From: Aspidapion aeneum
Taxonomy: Eukaryota; Arthropoda; Insecta; Coleoptera; Brentidae
DNA length: 64,000 nt
Assembly (NCBI GenBank): GCA_963576565.1
Contig: OY755046.1
Location: 70,771,719 to 70,835,718 of the forward strand
Reading direction: 5' to 3'
The position numbers and the translations under genes were made by a program. Below, one piece after another: positions 32,180 to 43,387 of the stretch (its first letter is position 1; the number at the start of each line of letters is the position of its first letter). Below the pieces are notes generated by a model. That model was not told the origin of the DNA and searched no databases. It worked only from the letters and a program-made list of their open reading frames with translations.

Positions 32180-32760
32180 AATTCCAGAGGGATGAGTACC
32201 AGAGGAATGAGTTTTTTAATGGTTTTCCAATTTAAATCAAAATCTATTTAGACTACTTAACTTAAGTTTTACATAAACAAAGTTCCTATACTTATAATTT
32301 TAAAACAATCAACAAAAAAATTATACTATTGATATCAGTCGAATATTTACTTACCAGAGGAATGATAATTGAAGCGTTCCTTTTTGATTTCTCCGAACAA
32401 AACTAATTTTCCGCCGAAAATAAATAGATCTATAACTTACCAAACTAAAGTTGACATTATCTGTCACAACTTGTCACCCTCACAAGTAAATTAGCTATCC
32501 AGGGCTGTCTCTTTCTCTAGAAATTAACCGGTGGTATTCACAAATATTGTGTTATTAAAAATGGAGCACGTTTAAAATTGTAAAATTTTCCGAGAAGATG
32601 TAAATTCGGATTTTCAAAAATATGACTGCAAACTTAAGTTTTATCAATTTTTTGATAAATAGTTAAGACTTGGTTAAATATTATTTATTGGAATATTTTT
32701 TTCAATCTAAGTTTTTAATATTTGGTTTGGGACTACACCAGAGGAATGAGGTATTTTCTT
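32180..32760 (+). repeat. Dispersed short motif CCAGAGGAATGA
   Basis: The motif or a one-base variant occurs at about 32184, 32200, 32354 and 32738 in otherwise unremarkable AT-rich intron. Nothing else recognised between 32000 and 33180. Confidence 0.6.
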
Positions 32761-33189
32761 TGTAATAAAAAAAATTATAAAATTTCAATTTTTTTAGTAA
32801 GAAATTTTTACACAATAACCTTGCTCTTTTATTAAAGTCGCGCTTAAATCCTGTTCGATCTCCTGGCGGCGGCTCACGAAGTCAAGTTGCTAAAAGTCAC
32901 CATACACTCTCCAGTACATTTAATTACGGATTCGCAGTATTGATTATTATTCATACAGTCCAAATGATGTCAAATGTTCAAATCAAATCTAAGAGATGGC
33001 GCTACAGCAATTAAAATCAAGGGGTTTTAAGGATTTTATGCATCGCCGTCTTTGGCCTACTCAGCCGGTAAGAGTAACGTCATTAGATCGCGAAAAGAAA
33101 ACCATTTTCTTGAATTGCTAACTTGACAACAGCACTAAACTATTTATCTCTCTTAGTGCCATTTATTTAAATAGCGATCTTACTTCAAT

Positions 33190-33490
33190 TCACATATTTT
33201 TCAATGGCCAACCGATTGTTGACTCTCTCTGTATGGAGAATGACGAAACAATCAGACATGTATTGTGCGACTGTCTGGTTATTGCACGTTTACGTCAAAA
33301 CACTTTCGGTAAACCTCAGATCGATTCAGAAGATCTGAACAGTGTCTCACACAAACTGATAGCTAACCTTTTTGAAGGATTAGTCATACAGTGTTGAGAA
33401 ACCACTCAAAACTGAGCCGCAATCGACTGGTGGTCGCAGTGGAAGGGCTGCAAGGCCCACTTTCATATGAATTAGCAATTATCATCATCA
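33190..33490 (+). pseudogene. LINE C-terminal fragment with 3' UTR
   Basis: Translation gives a MENDETIRHVLCDCLVIARL segment and RQNTFGKPQIDSEDLNSVS, the same family as the minus-strand copy at 46552-47305. It ends in the shared 3' end gaattagcaattatcatcat. Truncated at its 5' side. Confidence 0.8.
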
Positions 33491-34020
33491 ACTAACGGAA
33501 AAAAGTTCATATAACATATATGTTTTCAAGATGTAGATTTTAAAAATTCGAGGGATTTAAAAAAAAATCCAAATGATTATTTGGCTCATAATAAAATGAT
33601 TTTTTTGATAAGTTGAGGAGATATAGGTCTTTAACATAAACTCCAAAAACTGATTTTTTATTTTCGCTTACCTAAACTTTTTTTAAATTATCAGTGATAT
33701 ATTATTGTCATATTTTCCTAGAGCCTTCTTTCTAATAAAAGAAAATATCAACAAAAAAATTGCTCTAAATATTGCGTTTATGCATTTAAAGAAGTTTAAT
33801 AAAAAAACACAAATTGTCGTGGAAAAATTTAACTCATAATTTTTTTAAAATCATTTTTACCATAATTATTGTTCTTCTTTTCATAAACCGCTTTACCCAA
33901 TTTCATATATCAGTTATTTAAAAAAGTTTAAAAAGTCATCAACTTTGATGCTCTGTATCTCGACAAAAAAGTTTTATATGAACTTTTTTTATGATTTTGA
34001 CCTGGCCTATCACCTATTAA
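33491..34020 (-). mobile_element. TACAGGGTGTCCCATAA MITE, end-truncated
   Basis: Contains gaaaaaagttcatataacat, tttgataagttgaggagata and ctttgatgctctgtatctcg in the order of the family members at 19361 and 47581. Terminal tacagggtg is lost on both sides. Confidence 0.7.
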
Positions 34021-34056
34021 CAGAATACATAAAATATGGTATTTTTTTTCTTGCAG

Positions 34057-34272
34057 CTTCAAAAACTGGTAGCCCTCTTCTACAAAGACGACATTTTCAC
34101 TCTGAACCTCTTCACTCCCTTCACCAACCTTCAAGTGAAGGACGCCAAAAAATCGAAGGAGATCTATGGCTTCAACACTGAAACTATTTTCACACGTGAC
34201 CCCAAGAACAACGCCGAATTACACAAAGAAATAACTTATTCTGATGATTACTGTGTTGATTTTGTGGTACAT
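34057..34272 (+). CDS. apolpp: Apolipophorin precursor, exon 13
   Basis: Acceptor tttcttgcag, donor GTAAGT; phase 0 on both sides, 72 codons: LQKLVALFYKDDIFTLNLF, KDAKKSKEIYGFNTETIF, then RDPKNNAELHKEITYSDDYC and VDFVVH. The 3' half of this exon together with its donor is repeated downstream in a tandem array (34273-37858) whose copies are not in phase for splicing. Confidence 0.93.
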
Positions 34273-37200
34273 GTAAGTATTTTTCTTCTTTTTTTGCCTT
34301 TTTTTCCTTCGTTTTTTTCTTCTTGTTTTTCATATTATTTGTCCTCGTTTTGTTCTTCCTTTTTTTTTCTTTTCTTTTTATTATTCCTTCTATTTTTTCT
34401 TATTCCTTTTTTTCTTCTTATTTGTCTTTTTTTTCTTAATATTTGTATTTTTTTTTGTTATTTTTATTCCTTGTTCTTGTTTATTCTTCTTCATTGTGAA
34501 TGTTGTAAAAATTTTGTATAAAAAACACAAAGCCAAAGACTGATATTTTTGCACAAAACATTGTTATTCTTATATAAAGTTTTTCGAAAAATATTGTTGA
34601 ATATTTTCCTCAAACATTGTTGCAACAAACAACAATAGATTCAACAGTAACACTGTTTTCATCCGTGACCCCAAGAACAACGCTGAATTGCACAAAGAAA
34701 TAACTTATTCTGATGATTACTGTGTTGATTTTGTGGTACATGTAAGTATTTTTCTTCCTTTTCTGCCTTTTTTTCCTTCGTTTTTTTCTTCTTGTTTTTC
34801 ATATTATTTGTCCTCGTTTTGTTTTTCCTTTTTTTTTCTTTTCTTTTTATTATTCCTTCTATTTTTTCTTATTCCTTTTTTTCTTCTTATTTGTCTTTTT
34901 TTTCTTAATATTTGTATTTTTTTTGTTATTTTTATTCCTTGTTCTTGTTTATTCTTCTTCATTGTGAATGTTGTAAAAATTTTGTATAAAAAACACAAAG
35001 CCAAAGACTGATATTTTTGCACAAAACATTGTTATTCTTATATAAAGTTTTTCGAAAAATATTGTTGAATATTTTCCTCAAACATTGTTGCAACAAACAA
35101 CAATAGATTCAACAGTAACACTGTTTTCATCCGTGACCCCAAGAACAACGCTGAATTGCACAAAGAAATAACTTATTCTGATGATTACTGTGTTGATTTT
35201 GTGGTACATGTAAGTATTTTTCTTCCTTTTTTGCCTTTTTTTCCTTCGTTTTTTTCTTCTTGTTTTTCATATTATTTGTCCTCGTTTTGTTTTTCCTTTT
35301 TTTTTCTTTTCTTTTTATTATTCCTTCTATTTTTTTCTTATTCCTTTTTTCTTCTTATTTGTCTTTTTTTTCTTAATATTTGTCTTTTTTTTTGTTATTT
35401 TTATTCCTTGTTCTTGTTTATTCTTCTTCATTGTGAATGTTGTAAAAATTTTGTATAAAAAACACAAAGCCAAAGACTGATTTTTGCACAAAACATTGTT
35501 ATTCTTATATAAATTTTTTCGAAAAATATTGTTGAATATTTTCCTCAAACATTGCAACAAACAACAATAGATTCAACAGTAACACTGTTTTCATCCGTGA
35601 CCCCAAGAACAACGCTGAATTGCACAAAGAAATAACTTATTCTGATGATTACTGTGTTGATTTTGTGGTACATGTAAGTATTTTTCTTCCTTTTCTGCCT
35701 TTTTTTCCTTCGTTTTTTTCTTCTTGTTTTTCATATTATTTGTCCTCGTTTTGTTTTTCCTTTTTTTTTTCTTTTCTTTTTATTATTCCTTCTATTTTTT
35801 CTTATTCCTTTTTTTCTTCTTATTTGTCTTTTTTTTCTTAATATTTGTCTTTTTTTTTGTTATTTTTATTCCTTGTTCTTGTTTATTCTTCTTCATTGTA
35901 AATGTTGTAAATTGCACAAAGAAATAAGCTATGATGATTACTGTGTTGATTTTGTGGTACATCTAAGTAATTCTTCTTCCTTGTTTTTATTTTTTTCCCT
36001 TCTTTTTTCTTCTTTTTTTCATTTGTCTTGTTTTTCTTATTATTTGTCCTTTTTTTGTTCTTTCTTTTTTATTTTTACTATTTCTTTTTCTTTCCCTTTT
36101 TTCTTCTCATTTGTCTTTTTTTTCTTATTATTTGTCCTTTTTTCATTATTTTTATTCTTTGTTCTTGTTTATTCTTCTTCATTGTGAATGTTGTAAAAAT
36201 TTTGTATAAAAAACACAAAGCCAAAGACTGATATTTTTGCACAAAACATTGTTATTCTTATATAAATTTTTTCGAAAAATATTGTTGAATATTTTCCTCA
36301 AACATTGTTGCAACAAACAACAATAGATTCAACAGTAACACTGTTTTCATCCGTGACCCCAAGAACAACGTTGAATTGCACAAAGAAATAACTTATTCTG
36401 ATGATTACTGTGTTGATTTTGTGGTACATGTAAGTATTTCTCTCCCTTTTTTGCCTCTCTTTTTTTCTTCTTGTTTTTCTTATTATTTGTCCTCGTTTGG
36501 TTTTTCCTTCTTTTTTTCTTTTTTTTATTATTCCTTCTATTTTTTCTTATTCCTTTTTTTCTTTTTATTTGTCTTTTTTTTCTTAATATTTGTCCTTTTT
36601 TTGTTATTTTTATTCCCTGTTCTTGTTTATTCTTCTTCATTATGAATGTTGTAAAAATTTTGTATAAAAACACAAAGCCAAAGACTGATATTTTTGCACA
36701 AAACATTGTTATTCTTATATAAATTTTTTCGAAAAATATTGTTGAATATTTTCCTCAAACATTGTTGCAACAAACAACAATAGATTCAATAGTAACATTG
36801 TTTTCATCTCTGACACCAAGAACAACGCTGAATTGCACAAAGAAATAAGCTATGATGATTACTGTATTGATTTTGTGGTACATCTAAGTAATTCTTCTTC
36901 TTCCTTGTTTTTATTTTTTTCCTTCTTTTTCTTCTTCCTCTTTTTCCATTTGTCTTGTTTTTCGTATTATTTGTCCTATTTTTGTTCTTTCTTTTTTTCT
37001 TTTTACTGTTCCTTCTATTTCTTCTTGTTTCTCTTTTTTCTTCTCATTTGTCTTTTTGTTCTTATTATTTGTCCTTTTTTCATTATTTTTATTCTTTGAT
37101 CTTGTTTATTCTTCTTCATTGCGAATGTTCTAAAAATTTTGTATATAAAAAACAAAGCCAAAAACTGATTTTTTTGAACAAAACATTCTAATTTTTTTAT

Positions 37201-37858
37201 AAATTTTTTCGAACATTCTTGCAACTGTGTGATTTTGTGTTACATCTAAGTAATTCTTCTTCCTTGTTTTTATTTTTTCCCTTCTTTTTCTTCTTCCTCT
37301 TTTTTAATTTGTCTTGTTTTTCTTATTATTTGTCCTTTTTTTGTTCTTTCTTTTTTTATTTTTACTATTTCTTTTTCTTTCTCTTTTTTCTTCTCATTTG
37401 TCTTTTTTTTCTTATTATTTGTCCTTTTTTCATTATTGTTATTCTTTGTTCTTGCACAAATAATTGAACTGTGATGATAAGTGTTCATTTTGTTTTGTAT
37501 GTAAGTTACTTTTCTTTTTCTTTCGTTTTTTAATTATTTTTCCTTCTGTTCCTTCGGTTTCTTTATCTCCGTTTTCTTCTTATTTGTCTTTTTTTCTTGC
37601 TATTTGTCCTCTTTTTCTTATTATTATTTTTTCTTCCTCTTCATTGCGAATGTTGTAAAAATTTTTGAATAAAAAAAAACAGAAAAAAGTATTTGAAAAA
37701 AACATTTTGGTCCTTATAAAAATTGTTTTGAAAAACATTGTTAAATATTTTACTATACATATTATAATTTTTTCTTATTTTTCTTTTTATTTGTCTTATT
37801 TTTCTTATTCCTATTATTTTGATTATATAGTTTTACTAACGATATCATTGTTTTCCAG
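34273..37858 (+). repeat. Tandem array of the exon-13 3' end plus pyrimidine-rich intron
   Basis: Eight further copies of the exon end (…DDYCVDFVVH) terminate at 34741, 35209, 35673, 35962, 36429, 36883, 37245 and 37500. Periods are 469, 468, 464, 289, 467, 454, 362 and 255 bp. The donor GTAAGT is kept at 34741, 35209, 35673, 36429 and 37500 and changed to CTAAGT at 35962, 36883 and 37245. Each copy is followed by 200-250 bases of T/C-rich sequence. Copies decay toward the 3' side. Confidence 0.93.
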
Positions 37859-38056
37859 AATGACGGTAACGTGTTCTCGAACACCAATTTCTTGGCCAAC
37901 AAAAACGAACAAAAAACTTTCGTTAAAGTAGCAGCTTCAAGCATAGTGGATAAATTGCTCTCCGCGGAACAAGGCTTGGACTGCGAATGCAAAATGGTCA
38001 GCCCTTGGAGTGCTAGGAACGTCTGTAAGACGGTTTTCAGTAAAGAACGATCACCG
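37859..38056 (+). CDS. apolpp: Apolipophorin precursor, exon 14
   Basis: Acceptor attgttttccag, donor GTAAGT; phase 0 on both sides, 66 codons: NDGNVFSNTNFLANKNEQK, VAASSIVDKLLSAEQGLDCE and CKMVSPWSARNVCKTVFSK, ending ERSP. Three cysteines (DCECKM, NVCKT) suggest disulphides in the secreted protein. If the donor is not used, translation stops two codons later (V-S-stop). Confidence 0.93.
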
Positions 38057-38224
38057 GTAAGTTGAAGGTTTTATTATCACACCTAATGTTTTCATCATCA
38101 CACTTAATTATTTTATTATCACACCTAATGCTCTTATTAACACACTTAATGCTTTCATCATCACCTTATTGCTGTTAGTATCACACCTAATGCTCGTATT
38201 ATTTTAAAATTAATATTATTAATT

Positions 38225-38868
38225 ATAACAAACGTGGAATTTCGTACCCGTGAATTTAAAAATCAAACAAGTTTCGTGGCTAATCGGGCAAAAAGGAGTT
38301 TTTTGTTTCCCTTATATTTTTCCGTGGGTAGCCTGAAAGCTTAACCTCACGGGGGTCCAAGATCTAATGGACACCTAATAAGTGTTGACAGTTAACCGTT
38401 TCGTCCTTATGGGACTCCTCAGAACACTGCTGGTCAATGTGACAAATCTTGCGAAGTTAATCAGACGGTTTTGTCTCTAATTAAATGTAATTAGTGAGAG
38501 AACTATAGCAAGAAGCGCCATCTACCGAGATACGAGAGAAACAAAAAACCAAAAGCAGGCGAAAACACTGCTATACAATACCGATCAATGAAAAGATCGA
38601 ATGCAAATAAAAGAAAACAACTATAGTCCGTGACCTACGACAGCCCTTTGTCTTTCAGGCCGGATCAACACAGATTGCATTTTTACCCGTCTTCAAGACA
38701 GTGAGCGTCAATCAACGGAATTTTTAAGCCAAATAATACTAACAAACGTGGAATTTCGTACCCGTGAATTTAAAAATCAAACAAGTTTCGTGGCTAATCG
38801 GGCAAAAAGGAGTTTTTTGTTTCCCTTATATTTTTCCGTGGGTAGCCTGAAATGCAATCTGTGTTTTT
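38225..38868 (+). repeat. Repeat family A, unit plus partial second unit
   Basis: One full unit (about 38229-38752) and the first 110 bases of a second, opening cgtggaatttcgtacccgtg both times. Adjoins a T/C-rich block at 38868-38935 of the type found in the two arrays. Confidence 0.9.
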
Positions 38869-39052
38869 CTTCTTAATTGTATTTTTTTTTATTATTTGTC
38901 CTTTTTTTGTTATTTTTATTCCTTGTTCTTGATGTCGTTTAATACTGCTACCATTATTATACTGGCCCTTATTAAACTTACAATAAATCTCTATTAACAA
39001 TCCAGGGTTTAGTAGAACATGCTTAATTTTATTTCTTTATTTTTTTTTTCAG

Positions 39053-39064
39053 AAAAAAGTGTAA
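39053..39064 (+). CDS. apolpp: Apolipophorin precursor, terminal coding exon (copy 1 of 6)
   Basis: Acceptor tttttttttcag followed by AAA AAA GTG TAA: Lys-Lys-Val-stop, phase 0, completing ...ERSPKKV. The same 12 bases with their acceptor recur at 39455, 39846, 40238 (Lys-Lys-Met), 40646 and 41126, so which copy is used cannot be decided from DNA alone. The position of this exon as the last is inferred from continuous phase and the stop. Confidence 0.8.
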   Translation, partial: KKV

Positions 39065-41300
39065 ACTCCACCAGCTCCCGAAAGTTGAGTTTTTCTGACT
39101 CTCAAGATCACGATTTTGTTATGGGTTAAATTTATCAATTCCTTCCTAAAGACTATTTAACAATTTTTCCTTCTTTTTTTTTATTTTTTTTGTCGTCTTT
39201 TTGTTCTTTCTTTTTTTCCTTTTCTGTTTATTATTCCTTCTTTTTCTTCTAATATCTCTTTTTTCTTCTTATTTGTCTTTTTTCTTTCTTATTATTTGTC
39301 CTTTTGTTATTTTTATTCCTTGTAAGAACAAGAGATGTCGTTTAATACTGCTTCCATTATTATACTGGCCCTTATTAAACTTCCAATAAATCTCTATTAA
39401 CAATCCAGGGTTTAGTAGAACATGCTTAATTTTATTTCTTTATTTTTTTGTCAGAAAAAAGTGTAAACTACACCAGCTCCCGAAAGTTGCGTTTTTCTGA
39501 CTCTCAAGGTCACGATTTTGTTATGGGTTAAATTTATCAATTCCTTCCTAAAGACTATTTAACAATTTTTCCTTCTTTTTTTTTTGTCGTCTTTTTCTTC
39601 TTTCTTTTTTTCCTTTTTTTATTATTCCTTCTATTTCTTCTAATATCTCTTTTTTCTTCTTATTTGTCTTTTTTTTTTCTTATTATTTGTCCTTTTGTTA
39701 TTTTTATTCCTTGTAAGAACAAGAGATGTCGTTTAATACTGCTTCCATTATTATACTGGCCCTTATTAAACTTCCAATAAATCTCTATTAACAATCCAGG
39801 GTTTAGTAGAACATGCTTAATTTTATTTCTTTATTTTTTTGTCAGAAAAAAGTGTAAACTCCACCAGCTCCCGAAAGTTGAGTTTTTCTGACTCTCAACA
39901 TCACGATTTTGTTATGGGTTAAATTTATCAATTTCTTCCTAAAGACTATTTAACAATTTTTCTTTCTTTTTTTCTTCTTCTTTGTCCTCTTTTTGTTCTT
40001 CCTTTTTTTCCTTTTCTTTCTATTATTCCTTCTATTTCTTCTTATTCCTCTCTTTTCTTCTTATTTGTCTTTTTTTCTTATTATTTGTCCTTTTTTATTT
40101 TTATTCCTTGTTCTTGATGTCATTATACTGCTAGTATTATTATACTGGGCCTTATTAGAATTCCAATAAATCTTTATTAAAAAAGAAATCAGGGTTTAGT
40201 AGCAGATGCCTAATTTTATTTATTTATTTTTTTTTAGAAAAAAATGTAAACTTCACCAACTCCCCAAAAGTTGAGTTTTTCCTGACTCTCAACATTACGA
40301 TTTTATTATGGGTTAAAATAATATAACCTAAATTATTAGGATATATAATATTAAATTTGTGAATTCCTTCCTATTTAACAATTTTTCCTTTTTTTTCTTC
40401 TTGTTTTTCTTATTATTTGTCCTCTTTTTGTTCTTCCTTTTTTTCATTTTCTTTTTATTATTCCTTCTATTTCTTCTTATTCCTCTTTTTTCTTCTTAAT
40501 TGTCTTTTTTTTCTTATTATTTGTCCTTTTTTTATTTTTATTCCTTGTCCTTAATGTTGTTATACTGCTATTATTATACTGGGCCTTATTACAATTCCAG
40601 TACATGTTTAGTAACACATTCCTAATTTTATTTATTTTTTTTCAGAAAAAAGTGTAAACCACCAACTCCCAAAAGTTGAGTTTTCCTGACTCTCAACATC
40701 ACGATTTTGTTATGGGTTAAAATAACCTACTATTTTTTTAAAATAGTTTTTATTTTACACGTTATATAACCTAAATTATTAAGATATATAATATTAAATT
40801 TGTGAATTCCTTCCTAAAGACTATTTAACAATTTTTCCTTTTTTTTTCTTCTTTTTTTTCTTATTATTTGTCCTCTTTTTGTTCTTCCTTTTTTTCCTTT
40901 TCTTTTTATTATTCCTTCTATTTCTTCTTATTCCTCATTTTTCTTCTTAATTGTCTTTTTTTTCTTATTATTTGTCCTTTTTTTGTTATTTTTAATCCTT
41001 GTTCTTGATGTCGTTATACTGCTAGCATTATTATACTGGGCCTTATTACAATTCCAATAAATCTTTATTAAAAAAGAAATCGGGGTTTAGTAGCACATGC
41101 CTAATTTTATTTTATTTTTTTTCAGAAAAAAGTGTAAACTCCACCAACTCCCAAAAGTTGAGTTTTCCTGACTCTCAACATCACGATTTTGTTATGGGTT
41201 AAAATAACCTACTATTTTTTAAATAGTTTTTATTTTGCACGTTATATAACTAAATTATTAGGAGATATGATATTAAATTTGTGAATTCCTTCCTAAAGAC
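39065..41300 (+). repeat. Tandem array of the terminal exon (six copies)
   Basis: Repeated unit (about 390-480 bp): pyrimidine-rich tract, cag, AAAAAAGTGTAA, ccaccagctcccgaaagttg, actctcaacatcacgatttt, a T/C-rich block and ccaataaatct (a polyadenylation hexamer). Exon copies at 39053, 39455, 39846, 40238, 40646 and 41126; AATAAA at 39385, 39776, 40165 and 41056, lost after copy 4. Confidence 0.93.
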
Positions 41301-41521
41301 TATTTAACTAATTAAGTAGGTACCTATAATATGTATAATTAACAAATAATTAATTATGTAATTAATTAATTAGTTTAATTATTTAACGAACGCTTTCTTC
41401 GCCTGTTAGGCTGTAGGTATATTTAAGGCTATTTCATAGAAGGTATTTTTTTGTATAAATTATTTGTAATTTATTTTTAAGAGTCAAAAACTTGTGTCAT
41501 ATTATTTTGTTAGAGTTGAAA

Positions 41522-41537
41522 AATAAAAAATAATAAA
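41522..41537 (+). promoter_or_regulatory. apolpp: Candidate distal polyadenylation signals of apoLpp
   Basis: Two AATAAA hexamers (41522-41527 and 41532-41537), followed by a T-rich stretch, lie about 400 bases after the last terminal-exon copy and about 60 bases before a satellite array. They are the best candidates for the end of the longest transcript. Confidence 0.5.
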
Positions 41538-41596
41538 ATATTTTTTAGTTTTTTTAAAATGTTATACCTTTTTATGTTATATTATTATATTATTAA

Positions 41597-42965
41597 AACG
41601 TCATTTAGCGAATTTTATGGTAGGGAATCTCATAAGGCCAATATGGCAAAACTTTGAAAATTCATATTTTATAAACTATACATTTTATCAACAAAAGCAC
41701 CGAGTTGCAGTTTGGTGGGACCATGGAGATGCGAAAAAACCACACCTTGAGGTGAGATTCCGAAAAACATCATTTAGCGAATTTTAGGGTAGGGAATCTC
41801 ATAAGGCCAATATGGCAAAACTTTGAAAATTCATATTTTATAAACTATACATTTTATCAACAAAAGCACCGAGTTGCAGTATGGTGGGAGCATAGAGATG
41901 CGAAAAAAACCACACCTTGGTAGGTGATATTCCGAAAAACGTCATTTAGCGAATTTTAGGGTAGGGAATCTAATAAGGCCAATATGGCAAAACTTTGAAA
42001 ATTCATATTTTATAAACTATACATTTTATCAACAAAAGCACCGAGTTGCAGTATGGTGGGACCATAGAGATGCGAAAAAACCACACCTTGAGGTGAGATT
42101 CCGAAAAACGTCATTTAGCGAATTTAGGGTAGGGAATCTCATAAGGCCAATATGGCAAAACTTTGAAAATTCATATTTTATAAACTATACATTTTATAAA
42201 CAAAAGCACCGAGTAGCAGTATGGTGGGACCATAGAGATGCGAAAAAACCACACGTTGAGGTGAGATTCCGAAAAACGTCATTAGCGAATTTTAGGGTAG
42301 GGAATCTCATAAGGCCAATATGGCAAAATTTTGAAAATTCATATTTACAAACTATACATTTATCAACAAAAGCACCGAGTTGCAGTATGGTGGAACCATA
42401 GAAATGCAAAAAAAACCACACCCTGAGGTGAGATTCCGAAAAACGTCATTAAGCGAATTTTAGGGTAGGGAATCTCATAAGGCCAATATGGCAAAATTTT
42501 GAAAATTCATATTTTATAAACTATACATTTAATCAACAAAAGCACCAAGTTGCAGTATGGTGGGACCATAGAGATGCGAAAAAACCACACGTTGAGGTGA
42601 GATTCCGAAAAACGTCATTTAGCGAATTTTAGGGTAGGGAATCTCATAAGGCCAATATGGCAAAACTTTGAAAATTCATATTTTATAAACTATACATTTT
42701 ATCAACAAAAGCATCAAGTTGCAGTATAATGGGACCCTAGAGATGCGAAAAAACCACACCTTGAGGTGAGATTCCGAAAAACGTCATTTAGGGAATGTTA
42801 GGGTAGGGAATCTCATAAGGCCAATATGGCAAAACTTTGAAAATTCATATTTTATAAACTATACATTTTATCAACAAAAGCATCAAGTTGCAGTATAATG
42901 GGACCCTAGAGATGCGAAAAAACCACACCTTGAGGTGAGATTCCGAAAAACGTCATTTAGGAATT
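41597..42965. repeat. Satellite-like tandem array, 8 units of ~168 bp
   Basis: Units begin near 41597, 41765, 41936, 42105, 42272, 42441, 42609, 42778 and (partial) 42947 with cgtcatttagcgaatttt and ggaatctcataaggccaata, and end cacaccttgaggtgagattc. Small deletions in single units. Open frames across it are incidental. Confidence 0.95.
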
Positions 42966-43387
42966 TTAAAAATGAAAAATTTATGAAGCTGACGAATGAT
43001 TGTAGAAGAACAATCAAAACGTCGCATTAGTGCTGTTTGTCAAAAAGATAAGATTTTGAAATTTTTTTAGGCGAATATATTTTTTTTATAATAAACTATT
43101 TTTCTAGTTAAAACACAATAATAGTGGTGAAATATCCAGATAAAGTTTTGTTTGAAAAATGAATCCGCCACAAACATAAAGATTTTGTTTACATTACGTC
43201 GGCAATATATCTGTGACACTTTTCTTTGTCTCCCGGACTGGCAGATATGTCTAAAAAAACAATTGAGTGTTTAGCGCGAGTCAGAATTATAACGAAAAAA
43301 AAACTCTCGAGCCCTCTGCTAAGAGAGTTTAACGTAACATACAAAAAATAAATGTTTGGAGGCCTATTCTTCAAAATGTTGATCAAT
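42966..43387. other. No recognisable feature
   Basis: AT-rich sequence of about 420 bases without an ORF or repeat that I can identify. Confidence 0.5.

Noticed and set aside
34036..36722. Open frames with long Phe/Leu/Ser runs looking like membrane proteins
   Set aside because: They are translations of T/C-rich intron sequence in the exon-13 array; the repeat, not selection, keeps them open.
34273..37858. Mutually exclusive alternative exons, as in some insect surface-receptor genes
   Set aside because: The copies lack the 5' half of the exon and any in-phase acceptor, and three have lost the donor.
42093..42401. 102-residue open frame
   Set aside because: Translation of two satellite units with a repeated peptide; other units carry frame-breaking deletions.
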